From assembly GCA_035688305.1 (NCBI GenBank), contig DASSNC010000121.1, positions 1-64,000 of the forward strand: a stretch of 64,000 bases of DNA, given 5' to 3'. A program made the position numbers and the translations under genes. Origin of the DNA: 66-474 sp035688305. Its GTDB lineage: Bacteria > Pseudomonadota > Gammaproteobacteria > Xanthomonadales > Rhodanobacteraceae. The notes beneath the pieces are model-generated. The model did no database searches, was not told the origin of the DNA, and saw only the letters and a list, made by a program, of their open reading frames with translations. Below, piece after piece: positions 9,990-18,411 of this stretch; the first letter of the stretch is position 1; every line of letters begins with the position of its first letter.

Positions 9990-11102
9990 TCAGGCGGCAG
10001 GTTGCAGAACTTCGGATTGCAGCATGTCGATCAGTGGTTTCTCGCCGTGCACGCGCAGCATGGGCAGCACGTCGGCGACCACCTGCTGCGCCAACTCTGG
10101 CTTGTCGCAACGGGCCAGTGCCAACGCGAGGTAACCCGAAGCTGCCGCCATTGCAGCCCATGCTGACGGCGATTTGAGCGACATCCTGAGGAACTCGTCC
10201 CGTGCAGCCTGCAAGTCTTGCAACGCGACATCCGGCCGATTATCGCGAAGAAGGATCACGCCATTCACGAAGCGTACGAACGGCTGCGCAACCGGCGGCA
10301 ACAGAGATGTGTCAATGCCAGCCAAAATGGCCTGCGCGTGGTGCAAGTCACCGAACTTTGCATGGGCCATGGCGACGTCCACAAGCCGTGATGGATCGTT
10401 GCCGCTGAGTTCTGCGGCCTCGTCCATCAATCGTTGGTAGCCATCGTAGTCCCTGGCAGCGAAGTAAACGCTTGCCAGGCGTGCCTCGAACATTCCCGCT
10501 GCCTTTGCGGTCATTGGCTCCCGCCAAGCTTCGAGGCTGGCCAGAGCGGCTTCGAGGTGGCCTTCAAGGGCCTCGATGCAAGCCAAGCGTACATCGACGT
10601 CCCACGGCAGCAACGCATTTGAACTGGCCTGTTTCACCTTGGGCGCAAGCCGACGGACCTCATCCCAATGACCGAGCGCATAGGCCTTGGCCAGCCTCTG
10701 GTAATGGCTCAGGTGGCGGCGCTTCCAGAACAGCATCGCAAACGGGTACGCGAACAGCGCCAGGCCGGCGACAACCAGCGAAGCCTCGTGCAACCAAGCG
10801 CCTGCGCACAGCACCGCCACGCACAGCGCCAGCGGGAAAACGTTCCTTGTTGCCACCCTGCGCATGGCAGCAACCAACCCCGGCTTCGCCATGACTTCGA
10901 CCCGCAAGCGAGCATGCTGCTCGGGTGTCAGCCCTGGCGGAGTCTCATTGAACGTAGCCAGACCCGGCGACTGCAGGAGGACGACGTCATTCAGCCCTCG
11001 ATCAATGAGCAGCCGCATGGCCTCGGCGGCGCTACCTGCTTCGACGAAATCGGTGACACCATTGCCGTCGGCTGCGGTCGCGCGGTAGAGAATCCTGCTC
11101 AT
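9990..11102 (-). CDS. TPR-like membrane protein inserted between carA and carB
   Basis: The 370-residue product has two adjacent hydrophobic segments around residues 85-125 (VFPLALCVAVLCAGAWL and SLVVAGLALFAYPFAMLFW). A long alpha-helical C-terminal half follows, whose repeated Ala/Leu pattern (LEGHLEAALASLEAW, FGDLHHAQAILAGI) looks like TPR helices. No catalytic motif was recognised. The ATG at 11102 is one base past the carA stop; an ATG three codons upstream would overlap carA. It ends 17 bases before carB, so it is almost certainly in the car transcript. Other gammaproteobacteria also carry an extra frame between carA and carB, but whether they are homologous cannot be judged here. Confidence 0.75.
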   Translation of the reverse strand: MSRILYRATAADGNGVTDFVEAGSAAEAMRLLIDRGLNDVVLLQSPGLATFNETPPGLTPEQHARLRVEVMAKPGLVAAMRRVATRNVFPLALCVAVLCAGAWLHEASLVVAGLALFAYPFAMLFWKRRHLSHYQRLAKAYALGHWDEVRRLAPKVKQASSNALLPWDVDVRLACIEALEGHLEAALASLEAWREPMTAKAAGMFEARLASVYFAARDYDGYQRLMDEAAELSGNDPSRLVDVAMAHAKFGDLHHAQAILAGIDTSLLPPVAQPFVRFVNGVILLRDNRPDVALQDLQAARDEFLRMSLKSPSAWAAMAAASGYLALALARCDKPELAQQVVADVLPMLRVHGEKPLIDMLQSEVLQPAA

Positions 11103-11103
11103 G

Positions 11104-12243
11104 TTACGCATGACTCGCAGCGCAGGCGTGCATCAACGCGGCAAATCGTTCGAAAAGATATCGGATGTCATGCGGCCCCGGGCTCGCCTCGGGGTGGCCC
11201 TGGAAACAGAACGCGGGCCGGTCGGTCAACGCGAAGCCCTGCAAGGAGCCATCAAACAGCGACACGTGCGTGACGCGGGTGTTGGCTGGCAGGGTTGCCG
11301 GATCGACGGCAAAGCCGTGGTTTTGCGAGGTGATCAGCACGCGCCCATCGTCGAGGTCTTTCACCGGATGATTCGCGCCGTGGTGGCCAAACGGCATCTT
11401 CAGCGTCTTCGCGCCGAGCGCGAGGCCCATCAGCTGGTGGCCAAGGCAAATGCCGAACAGGGGGATCTTTGCGTCGAGGAATTCGCGCGTCGCGGTAATC
11501 GCATAGTCACAGGCAGCCGGATCGCCGGGGCCATTGGACAACAGCACGCCATCGGGTTTCATCGCCAGCACTTCGGCCGCGGGTGTCTGCGCCGGCACCA
11601 GGGTGATGGCGCAACCCTGCTCCGCCGCGAGCCGCAAAATGTTCTGCTTCACGCCGAAATCGTAAGCCACGACCTTGAATTTTTTCGCAGGCTGGCGGAA
11701 AGCCTGCGCGTCGAGATCGTAGGTACCCGCGTGCCACGCCTGCGCTTCGCGGATGCTGGCGACCTTGGCCAGATCCATGCCGTTCAGGCCCGGAAACGCC
11801 CGCGCCTTCGCGACCGCGGCGTCCGCGCCGATCGCGTCGCCGGCGACGATGCAACCGTGCTGCGCGCCCTTGTCCCGCAGGATGCGCGTGAGTTTGCGCG
11901 TATCGATGCCTGCGATCGCAACCACGTTGTGGCGTTGCAGGTAATCCGGCAGCGATTCGGAGCTGCGCCAATTCGATGCCAGCCGCGGCACGTCGCGCAC
12001 GATCAGACCCGCGGCCTGCACCTGGGTCGATTCCTCGTCCACCGGATTGCAACCGGTGTTGCCGACGTGCGGCGCGGTCAAGGTGACGATCTGGCGCAGG
12101 TACGACGGGTCGGTCAGGATTTCCTGATAGCCCGTCATCGCGGTGTTGAAAACCACTTCGCCGACCGTGTTTCCTGCCGCCCCGACGGCCTCGCCGTGAA
12201 ACAGGGTTCCGTCGGCGAGGGCGAGCAAGGCGGGCGTGCGCAT
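11104..12243 (-). CDS. carA: Carbamoyl-phosphate synthase small (glutaminase) subunit
   Basis: CarA hydrolyses glutamine and delivers ammonia to CarB. The 379-residue protein has the N-terminal CPSase domain (VVFNTAMTGYQEILTDPSY). Its class I glutamine amidotransferase domain has the nucleophile motif FGICLGHQLMGLA and the C-terminal FCFQGHPEASPGPHD with the catalytic His and Glu. The ATG at 12243 was preferred over a TTG two codons upstream because GGAG lies seven bases before it. dapB, often adjacent in relatives, is absent; a divergent oxygenase gene lies across a 156-base intergenic region that must hold the car promoter. Confidence 0.96.
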   Translation of the reverse strand: MRTPALLALADGTLFHGEAVGAAGNTVGEVVFNTAMTGYQEILTDPSYLRQIVTLTAPHVGNTGCNPVDEESTQVQAAGLIVRDVPRLASNWRSSESLPDYLQRHNVVAIAGIDTRKLTRILRDKGAQHGCIVAGDAIGADAAVAKARAFPGLNGMDLAKVASIREAQAWHAGTYDLDAQAFRQPAKKFKVVAYDFGVKQNILRLAAEQGCAITLVPAQTPAAEVLAMKPDGVLLSNGPGDPAACDYAITATREFLDAKIPLFGICLGHQLMGLALGAKTLKMPFGHHGANHPVKDLDDGRVLITSQNHGFAVDPATLPANTRVTHVSLFDGSLQGFALTDRPAFCFQGHPEASPGPHDIRYLFERFAALMHACAASHA

Positions 12244-12370
12244 CGGCAAACTCCAGATACAAGGTGACCCACAAGCCGCGCAACAGCGGGCTTGGGGAAA
12301 GGGTATTCAGGCAAGACGCAATGTTAGCAGAACTGTTCCCGGCATTCACGGTCCGCTGGGGGAGCGGCGA

Positions 12371-12376
12371 TACAAT
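12371..12376 (+). promoter_or_regulatory. Possible -10 box for the 12400 oxygenase gene
   Basis: TACAAT lies 23 bases before the ATG at 12400, with AAGGAA as a ribosome site between them. No good -35 hexamer at the right spacing was seen, so this is a weak suggestion. Confidence 0.3.
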
Positions 12377-12399
12377 CCGCACACCGCAAGGAAACGTTC

Positions 12400-13095
12400 A
12401 TGCCTGCTGCTGCCCTGCTCGACCCCGCCCGCCTCGACCGCCCGGACACGCTGATCGGCAAGGAGCCGTTCTCGTTCCTGATCGCGCACGGGCAACTGCC
12501 CGAGCATGCACGTGCGGATCTCGACCGCGACTTCCCGAAGTACTCGGGCGCAGGGTTTTTTCCCTACCACGAAGAAGAATGCGGGCCGGCGATTCGCGAA
12601 CTGGTCAACGCCGTGACGTCACCGGCGTTTGCCAGCGCGGTCGGCGCCAAACTCGATATCGACAACCTCGGCCAGTATCCCACCCTGGTGACAATCTGCC
12701 GGCACTTGAACAAGCGCCACGGCACCATCCACACCGACAGCAAGTCGAAGGTCGCCACGGCGCTGATCTATTTGAATCCCAGCTGGCACGACACCAGTGA
12801 TGGCTGCCTGCGCTTCCTCGCGAAAATCGACGACATCGACACCGCGATCGCGCCGGAAGTGAAGCCGTTGTACGGCGAGTTCGTGGTCTTCAAGCGCGCC
12901 GACAATTCCTTCCACGGGCACTTGCCGTACGAGGGCGAACGCCGCGTCATCCAGGTTGCGTGGCTGACCAGCGAGGAAGAAAAGCTGCGCAAGACCCAAC
13001 GCGGCACCACCACGCGCTTCATGAAGAAATTGCTGGGCGGGCTGGACCGCAAGTTCGGTGCGGGCCGCGACCGCAACGCCGCGCATCGGGACTGA
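12400..13095 (+). CDS. 2-oxoglutarate/Fe(II)-dependent oxygenase family protein
   Basis: The 231-residue soluble protein carries the 2OG-Fe(II) oxygenase signature. His111-Thr-Asp113 in GTIHTDSKSK would supply two iron ligands. The distal His at 172 or 174 in SFHGHLPYEGERR would supply the third, followed by the arginines that bind 2-oxoglutarate. The C-terminal tail is basic (RKTQRGTTTRFMKKLLGG). It may hydroxylate a sugar, nucleotide or protein; the substrate cannot be told. The gene is divergent from carA, with AAGGAA before the ATG. Confidence 0.8.
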   Translation: MPAAALLDPARLDRPDTLIGKEPFSFLIAHGQLPEHARADLDRDFPKYSGAGFFPYHEEECGPAIRELVNAVTSPAFASAVGAKLDIDNLGQYPTLVTICRHLNKRHGTIHTDSKSKVATALIYLNPSWHDTSDGCLRFLAKIDDIDTAIAPEVKPLYGEFVVFKRADNSFHGHLPYEGERRVIQVAWLTSEEEKLRKTQRGTTTRFMKKLLGGLDRKFGAGRDRNAAHRD

Positions 13096-13138
13096 CTCCG
13101 AGGCTGCACTTACTATCCCACGCGGCGCGAAGATAAAG

Positions 13139-13171
13139 CCCTCTCCACCGCGCCGTTCGCGGGGGAGAGGG
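13139..13171. repeat. CCCTCTCC...GGAGAGGG hairpin repeat, copy 1
   Basis: A perfect 8-bp outer stem (CCCTCTCC with GGAGAGGG) encloses a second stem CCGCG/CGCGG around a CCGTT loop. The same arms recur at 42236-42268 and 42392-42428. Here it lies between two convergent genes and is followed by a TTTT run, so it could serve as a terminator as well as being a dispersed repeat. Confidence 0.7.
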
Positions 13172-13269
13172 AGTGTTTTCATCAGCCGCGAATCGCCACA
13201 AGCGAGTGAAATGACGCCAGGACAAATTGGAAGCCGCGGGGACCGAACCCGGGCACACGCAGCACCATG

Positions 13270-13773
13270 CTACGCCACGACCGCCGGAACGCGCTCGAGC
13301 GTTGCCAGCGAATGCCCTTGCTCGCCAAGGTATTCCAGCCAGCGGTTGAGGAACGCGTTCATGCGCAGGCGGTGTTGCATCACGTTGCGCGCGGGCGCAA
13401 ACGGGCCAAGTACCTGCCACAGATCGCGGCCCGGTTCGCAATGCAACGCCTCGGTCATGCGCGCGTCGAGGTAACTGCGCAGTTGCGCCGAAGGCGCGGG
13501 GTTGCCGGTGCCGGCATCAACCATCGCGTAACTCAAACCAATCTCGATGGTGTACGGATGCCGCGACTGCAGAGACAAGCACACGTCGAGGCCATCACCA
13601 ACGCTGGACTGGTACTCGCCCTCCGCCAACCGCTGCGGCGCGAACAGGCGCGCGAGGCGCTGGTGGTTCTCGCTGTACAGCCCCATCAACCACTCAAGCC
13701 GGTTGGGCAGCATCGCCGCCGCGAACGAGCGCGTCGGACGGCGAATTTCGGGGCGGGCCAGCAATGATTCCAT
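13270..13773 (-). CDS. DUF1249 (YqiB-like) family protein
   Basis: The 167-residue protein matches the YqiB/DUF1249 pattern: an N-terminal LEWLMGLYSENHQRLARLF helix, a central beta region ending HPYTIEIGLSYAMVDAG, and the typical C-terminal MNAFLNRWLEYLGEQGHS. The family is soluble and uncharacterised; in enterobacteria it is encoded near the cpdA/parE region. No signal peptide or catalytic residues were seen. It is transcribed toward the hairpin repeat at 13139. Confidence 0.8.
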   Translation of the reverse strand: MESLLARPEIRRPTRSFAAAMLPNRLEWLMGLYSENHQRLARLFAPQRLAEGEYQSSVGDGLDVCLSLQSRHPYTIEIGLSYAMVDAGTGNPAPSAQLRSYLDARMTEALHCEPGRDLWQVLGPFAPARNVMQHRLRMNAFLNRWLEYLGEQGHSLATLERVPAVVA

Positions 13774-13982
13774 GGCCCGATCTTAGCGCACGAATCGCGT
13801 TTGACACGTCTTGTTTTTTGCGTGCGAAAGGCGCAACGTGACGGTCTGCACGCAGGCGGCCGAAATTCTGCCCGTGACGGTTTCTCATCGTAGCGGGTAC
13901 GGCGCTCCAGGGCTCCGCAACGCACGCCCGCGCCTTCCGTGCGGCGGCACGCGCGACCTGAACGGATGCAGGATGGATCCGT

Positions 13983-14861
13983 TTACAACGTCTGCGCGCT
14001 GAAGGTGTCGCAGGCGTTGATGTCGCCGGCCTTGAACCCCGTCTGGAACCAGCGCACGCGTTGCTCGGAGGTGCCGTGGGTGAAGGAATCGGGTACCACG
14101 GTTCCGCGCGCCGCTTGCTGCAAGGCGTTGTCGCCGATTGCTGACGCCAATCCCAATGCACTTTGCACGTCGCCCGCCTGCAGCCACTGCAATTGTTGTT
14201 GCGAGCGGTTGGCCCACACGCCGGCGAAACAGTCGGCCTGCAACTCCAGCCGCACCGACAAGCCCGTCGCGCCCTTCATCGGTTCGCCCTGCGCTTCCAG
14301 CTGCTTTTCCTTGTCCATGATGCCGAGCTGGTCCTGCACGTGATGGCCGATCTCGTGCGCGATCACGTAGGCGCGCGCGAAATCGGCGTTGGAATGGAAC
14401 TGCGTGGACATTTCCTGGAAGAAATCGAGATCGAGATACACGCGCTTGTCGCCGGGGCAGTAGAACGGCCCGACCGCCGCCGAAGCGCCGCCGCAAGCGG
14501 TGTTCACCTGGCCATGGAACAACACCAGCTTGGGCTCGACATATTGCTTGCCCAGTTGCTGGAAGTATGCGCCCCATACGTCTTCGGTGCTGCCGAGCAC
14601 CTTGCTGACGAACTCGACCTGCGGGTCGCTGCTGTCGGCTTTCTGGATTTGCGCCGGCGTATCGGATGCCGTCATCCCGCCGCCGCCACCGAGCAACCCG
14701 AAAATGATGCCGCGGGTCGACGGGAAGATCAGCGCGATGATGATCGCGATGATGGTGCCCCCGAGGCCCAAATGGATGCGACCAAAACCACCGCCACCGC
14801 CGCCACCCCCGCCGCTGGCTTCTTCCACGTTGTCGCTGGACCGGCCCTTTCTCCACAGCAT
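13983..14861 (-). CDS. ypfJ: YpfJ-type neutral zinc metallopeptidase
   Basis: The 292-residue protein starts MLWRKGRSSDNVEEA, close to the family hallmark of E. coli YpfJ. A long glycine run follows, then a membrane segment near residues 35-60 (TIIAIIIALIFPSTRGIIFGL). The catalytic motif VIAHEIGHHVQDQLG supplies the HExxH zinc site, and ELQADCFAGVWA provides the third ligand region. Two Cys-bearing loops suggest a periplasmic domain. The start at 14861 was chosen for its AGGAG site and conserved N-terminus. Substrates of this family are unknown. A permease gene is divergent. Confidence 0.92.
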   Translation of the reverse strand: MLWRKGRSSDNVEEASGGGGGGGGGFGRIHLGLGGTIIAIIIALIFPSTRGIIFGLLGGGGGMTASDTPAQIQKADSSDPQVEFVSKVLGSTEDVWGAYFQQLGKQYVEPKLVLFHGQVNTACGGASAAVGPFYCPGDKRVYLDLDFFQEMSTQFHSNADFARAYVIAHEIGHHVQDQLGIMDKEKQLEAQGEPMKGATGLSVRLELQADCFAGVWANRSQQQLQWLQAGDVQSALGLASAIGDNALQQAARGTVVPDSFTHGTSEQRVRWFQTGFKAGDINACDTFSAQTL

Positions 14862-15056
14862 GACAAGCTCCTGTCCCCGCTGGCGCCCGCGACGCCGTGC
14901 CGGCAATCTTTGCGGCAAACGGCGCTGGCACGCAAGTGCGCCGCCATGCACCGTGTAGAGAAAGGTTGCACTGACGTCCTGTCCCCCCGATGATCGGCCG
15001 GTACCGGGCGCGTCGCAGCGGGCGCGCGTCGATCCACGCTAGCACGAGGGGCTGCC

Positions 15057-16742
15057 ATGTCATCCACCGAGATTCCGTCCGGCGCCGGCGACGATCGCCG
15101 TCTGAAGCGACACATCGGCACCATCGGTCTGCTGTTCACCGCGGTCGGTTCGGTCATCGGTTCGGGCTGGTTGTTCGGGGCCATGTACGCAGCCGAGCAG
15201 GCCGGGCCCGCTTCGATCCTGTCGTGGACCTTCGGCGCGATCATGATCGGTTTCATCGGCCTGACCTACTCGGAACTGGGCACGATGTTTCCGGTTTCCG
15301 GCGGCGTGGTGCGGTTCCCGCATTTCGCGTTCGGATCATTCGCCAGCTACACCACCGGCTGGATCACCTGGCTGGCCGCGGCCTCCACCGCACCGATCGA
15401 GGTGCTGGCAGCGCTGCAATACGGATCCAACTACGTGCCCTGGCTGCAACACTTGCAGGACGGCGTGGCGGTGCTCACCACGCCCGGCTATTTCGTCGCA
15501 GCCGGGTTGATGTTCCTGTTCAGCCTGATCAACGTGATCGGCATCCGCTGGTTCGCGCGGCTCAACAACGCGCTGGTGTGGTGGAAGCTCGCCATCATTG
15601 TCATCGTGATCGTGGCGTTCCTTTCGGCCGATTTCAAAATGGGCCACTTCAGCCACCCCGCGCAAGGCGGTTTCCTGCCATTCGGCTGGCACGGGGTGTT
15701 CTCGGCCATCGCCACTGCCGGCATCGTGTTCTCCTACCTCGGTTTCCGCCAGGGTGTGGAACTGGCCGGTGAAACCAACAACCCCCAGCGCAACGTGCCG
15801 ATCGCGGTGCTCGGCTCGCTGCTGATTTGCGGCGCCATCTACATCCTGCTGCAGGTCGCGTTCATCGGAGCGCTGCCGAGTTCGGCGCTCGCGAACGGTT
15901 GGGAACACATCGGCACCACCTTCTCGGGCGGCATCGAGGGGCGGGCGCTGGCCTTCGGCCCGCTGGCGACGCTGGCGATGACGCTGGGCATGACCTGGCT
16001 GGCGCTGTTGCTGTACATCGACGCCTTCGTGTCGCCCGCCGACACCGGCCTGATCTACACCACCGTCACCGCCCGACTGTCCTACGCGATGGGCCGCAAC
16101 GGCAATGCGCCCAAGGTGCTGGCCAAGGTCAGCGAACGCGGCGTGCCCTGGGTCAGCGTGATCCTGGCCTTCATCGTGGGATTGATCTTCTTCCTGCCGT
16201 TCCCGGGCTGGCAGAAACTGGTCGGCTTCGTGACCTCGGCCACGGTGCTGTCGTTCGGTTCCGGGCCGCTAGTGATGATGGCGCTGCGCGCGGAGTTGCC
16301 GGAACAAAAACGGCCGTTCCGGCTCGCCGGCGGCTGGATCATTCCCTATCTCGCATTCCTGTCATCCAATCTGATCGTGTTCTGGTCCGGCTGGGACGTG
16401 GTCTGGAAACTGATGCTGGCCGTGGTGCTGGGATTGGTCTTGCTCGCTGTCCACGAAGGCGTGCAAGGCAAGCACACCCCGCGGCTGGATTTCCGCGCCG
16501 GATTCTGGGTGTTGCCGTGGCTGGGCGGGCTGGCGCTGATCAGCTGGTTGGGCCGGTATCCGGAAATGGGCAAGCAGGCCGGCAACCTCGGGATGCTGGG
16601 CATGGGCTCCGGCCTGCTCGTGATCGCGATCTTCTCGGGCCTGATCATGTGGCTGGCGCACGCGTTCCGGCTGCGCGGACAGCGGGTGATCGACCATCTC
16701 CACGAGCATTGGGCGGACGACGACGCGATGACCGGCGTGTAA
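15057..16742 (+). CDS. APC-superfamily amino acid permease
   Basis: The 561-residue inner-membrane protein has about twelve hydrophobic segments and the APC first-helix pattern FTAVGSVIGSGWLFGAMYAA, with the unwound glycine region that binds the amino acid carboxylate. FSYLGFRQGVELAGETNNPQRN is the conserved helix-6 and loop signature. The C-terminus is cytoplasmic and charged. It resembles aspartate/proton-symporter-like members of the family, but the substrate is not fixed by sequence. GAGGGG precedes the ATG. Divergent ypfJ lies 195 bases upstream and no operon partner is evident. Confidence 0.88.
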   Translation: MSSTEIPSGAGDDRRLKRHIGTIGLLFTAVGSVIGSGWLFGAMYAAEQAGPASILSWTFGAIMIGFIGLTYSELGTMFPVSGGVVRFPHFAFGSFASYTTGWITWLAAASTAPIEVLAALQYGSNYVPWLQHLQDGVAVLTTPGYFVAAGLMFLFSLINVIGIRWFARLNNALVWWKLAIIVIVIVAFLSADFKMGHFSHPAQGGFLPFGWHGVFSAIATAGIVFSYLGFRQGVELAGETNNPQRNVPIAVLGSLLICGAIYILLQVAFIGALPSSALANGWEHIGTTFSGGIEGRALAFGPLATLAMTLGMTWLALLLYIDAFVSPADTGLIYTTVTARLSYAMGRNGNAPKVLAKVSERGVPWVSVILAFIVGLIFFLPFPGWQKLVGFVTSATVLSFGSGPLVMMALRAELPEQKRPFRLAGGWIIPYLAFLSSNLIVFWSGWDVVWKLMLAVVLGLVLLAVHEGVQGKHTPRLDFRAGFWVLPWLGGLALISWLGRYPEMGKQAGNLGMLGMGSGLLVIAIFSGLIMWLAHAFRLRGQRVIDHLHEHWADDDAMTGV

Positions 16743-16916
16743 GCGCCAGCCATCCCTGGTGGCCCTTGGCATCGCCGGGGCCATGCCACAGCCCCGGGTG
16801 ACTGCGGCAAAGTACGTCGCCCGTGCGTCGCGCCCCTGAACGCAACACAACCGCATTGACGCTACGGTAACCCTTGCGCGCTAGCATCCATGTCTGATCA
16901 CTTGGAGTGCGATGCC

Positions 16917-17363
16917 ATGGACGAGCAAGAGGAATTCTTCAAGAAGGGCGGCACCTCGCTGGCCACCTTCTACCCCACGCACTACATCGTCGCGGCGTAC
17001 CCCACCCGGGCCGATGCCGACGCGGCCGCAAAGGCATGCCGGAAGAATGGTTTCGCCGACGACGACGTGCGCGTGCTCGACGGCGATTTCGTCCTGGGCA
17101 GAATCGAAGCCCGCGAAGAAGACGCGAACTGGATTGAGCGCGTGAAGCGGCAACTGGCTCAATTCGCCGGCACCGAAAGCGACTTCGTTGATGAAGACGC
17201 AGCTTTTGCGCAAACCGGCGGAGCATTCCTGTATGCCTACGCACCGGATGACGAAGCGGTTGAACGGGCCAGGCGCGTGTTCGCACGACACGGCCCGGTG
17301 TATGCCCGGCGCTATCTGCGGCTGGCGATCGAGATCATCGTCCAGAATCCCGAAGCAATCTAA
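16917..17363 (+). CDS. Hypothetical soluble protein
   Basis: The 148-residue protein is acidic and begins MDEQEEFFKKGGTSLATFYPTHYIVAAYP. The segment after it (YPTRADADAAAKACRKNGFADDDVRVLDG) reads like the start of a ferredoxin-fold or general-stress domain that senses a small span between paired residues; this is only a structural impression. No membrane segment or enzyme motif was seen. The ATG at 16917 has GGAG nine bases upstream; an in-frame ATG at 16890 has no ribosome site. A strong terminator follows at 17432, so it is probably a single-gene unit. Confidence 0.6.
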   Translation: MDEQEEFFKKGGTSLATFYPTHYIVAAYPTRADADAAAKACRKNGFADDDVRVLDGDFVLGRIEAREEDANWIERVKRQLAQFAGTESDFVDEDAAFAQTGGAFLYAYAPDDEAVERARRVFARHGPVYARRYLRLAIEIIVQNPEAI

Positions 17364-17431
17364 AGCGGCCTGCCACCACGACCACCGCCGACAGCGCTGG
17401 TGTGTCGGCCAAGTTGTGCCAGAATTGACTG

Positions 17432-17467
17432 ACGGACGGCGTGCAACACGCCGTCCGTTCCCTTTTT
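17432..17467 (+). terminator. Rho-independent terminator
   Basis: A perfect 12-bp stem (ACGGACGGCGTG with CACGCCGTCCGT), a CAA loop and a TTTTT run ending at 17467 make a textbook terminator for the gene ending at 17363. It stops only about 15 bases before the next start codon at 17483. Confidence 0.85.
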
Positions 17468-17482
17468 CCGCCCACCACTCCG

Positions 17483-18406
17483 ATGTCTTCCAACACCCGC
17501 GCCCACTGGCAACTGCATTTTTGCGTCCTGCTGTGGGGGTGTACCGCCATCCTCGGCAAGCTGATCACGCTCTCCGCACTGCAGTTGGTGTGGTGGCGCA
17601 TGCTGCTGGTCACGCTCGCGCTGCTTTTGTTGCCCAAGGTCTGGCGCGAACTGCGGATGATGCCGCGCCGGCACCTGGCGGCCTTTGCCGGGATCGGTGT
17701 GCTGGTCTCGCTGCACTGGCTCACGTTCTATTCGGCAGTGAAGCTGGCCAACGCCTCGGTCGCGGCCACCTGCATCGCGCTGGGACCGATCTTCCTGTCG
17801 GTGATCGAACCTCTGGTTACCCGCCGCAAGTTCGACGCACGTGAGCTGCTGCTGGGCGTGGCCGTGGTGCCGGGCGTGGCGATGGTGGTCGGCGGCGTAC
17901 CGGGCGAGATGCGCATCGGCGTCGCGGTGGGCGTACTGTCAGCGGCATTCGTCGCGGCCTTCGGCGCCTGCAACAAGCGCATGGTCGACCGCGGTGGTGC
18001 GCTCACGGTCACCGGCATCGAGCTTGGCGCCGGAACGCTGTTCCTGACCCTCGTCACACTGTTCTGGCACGCGGATGGATCGTTCGTGATCCCGGACCTC
18101 CACGACACGCTGCTGCTGTTGCTGCTGGCGATCGTGTGCACGCTGCTGCCGTTCGCGCTGGCGCTGGCGGTGCTGCGCAAGCTGACGGCCTACACGGTAC
18201 AACTGACCACCAACCTGGAGCCGGTGTATGCCATCGTGCTGGCGGTGATCATACTCGGCGAGCAGCACCAGCTCGACGCCTGGTTCTACGGCGGTGTCGC
18301 GATCATCCTCGGCGCAGTATTCGCGCATCCACTGCTGGTACGCCGCCCGCGCGCCCGGCCGCCGGGCGCGGTGCTGGGCACGGCGGAGGCGAAAGCAATA
18401 GAGTAG
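17483..18406 (+). CDS. EamA/DMT-family transporter
   Basis: The 307-residue protein has ten predicted membrane helices in two EamA halves, starting HFCVLLWGCTAILGKLITLSALQLVWWRMLLV and ending with a positively charged cytoplasmic tail. NLEPVYAIVLAVIILGE is the typical helix-9 motif. DMT members export amino acids or metabolites, and the substrate here is unknown. No ribosome-binding sequence precedes the ATG, which lies just after a terminator, so translation may be leaderless or depend on readthrough. fdhD starts five bases after its stop, implying one transcript. Confidence 0.88.
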   Translation: MSSNTRAHWQLHFCVLLWGCTAILGKLITLSALQLVWWRMLLVTLALLLLPKVWRELRMMPRRHLAAFAGIGVLVSLHWLTFYSAVKLANASVAATCIALGPIFLSVIEPLVTRRKFDARELLLGVAVVPGVAMVVGGVPGEMRIGVAVGVLSAAFVAAFGACNKRMVDRGGALTVTGIELGAGTLFLTLVTLFWHADGSFVIPDLHDTLLLLLLAIVCTLLPFALALAVLRKLTAYTVQLTTNLEPVYAIVLAVIILGEQHQLDAWFYGGVAIILGAVFAHPLLVRRPRARPPGAVLGTAEAKAIE

Positions 18407-18411
18407 GCCGC

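Noticed and set aside
13231..13275. tRNA-like T-arm on the minus strand (GGGTTCGGTCCCCG context) near 13231
   Set aside because: No matching acceptor arm or full cloverleaf could be drawn, and the stretch runs into the coding end of the DUF1249 gene. At most it is a degraded tRNA fragment.
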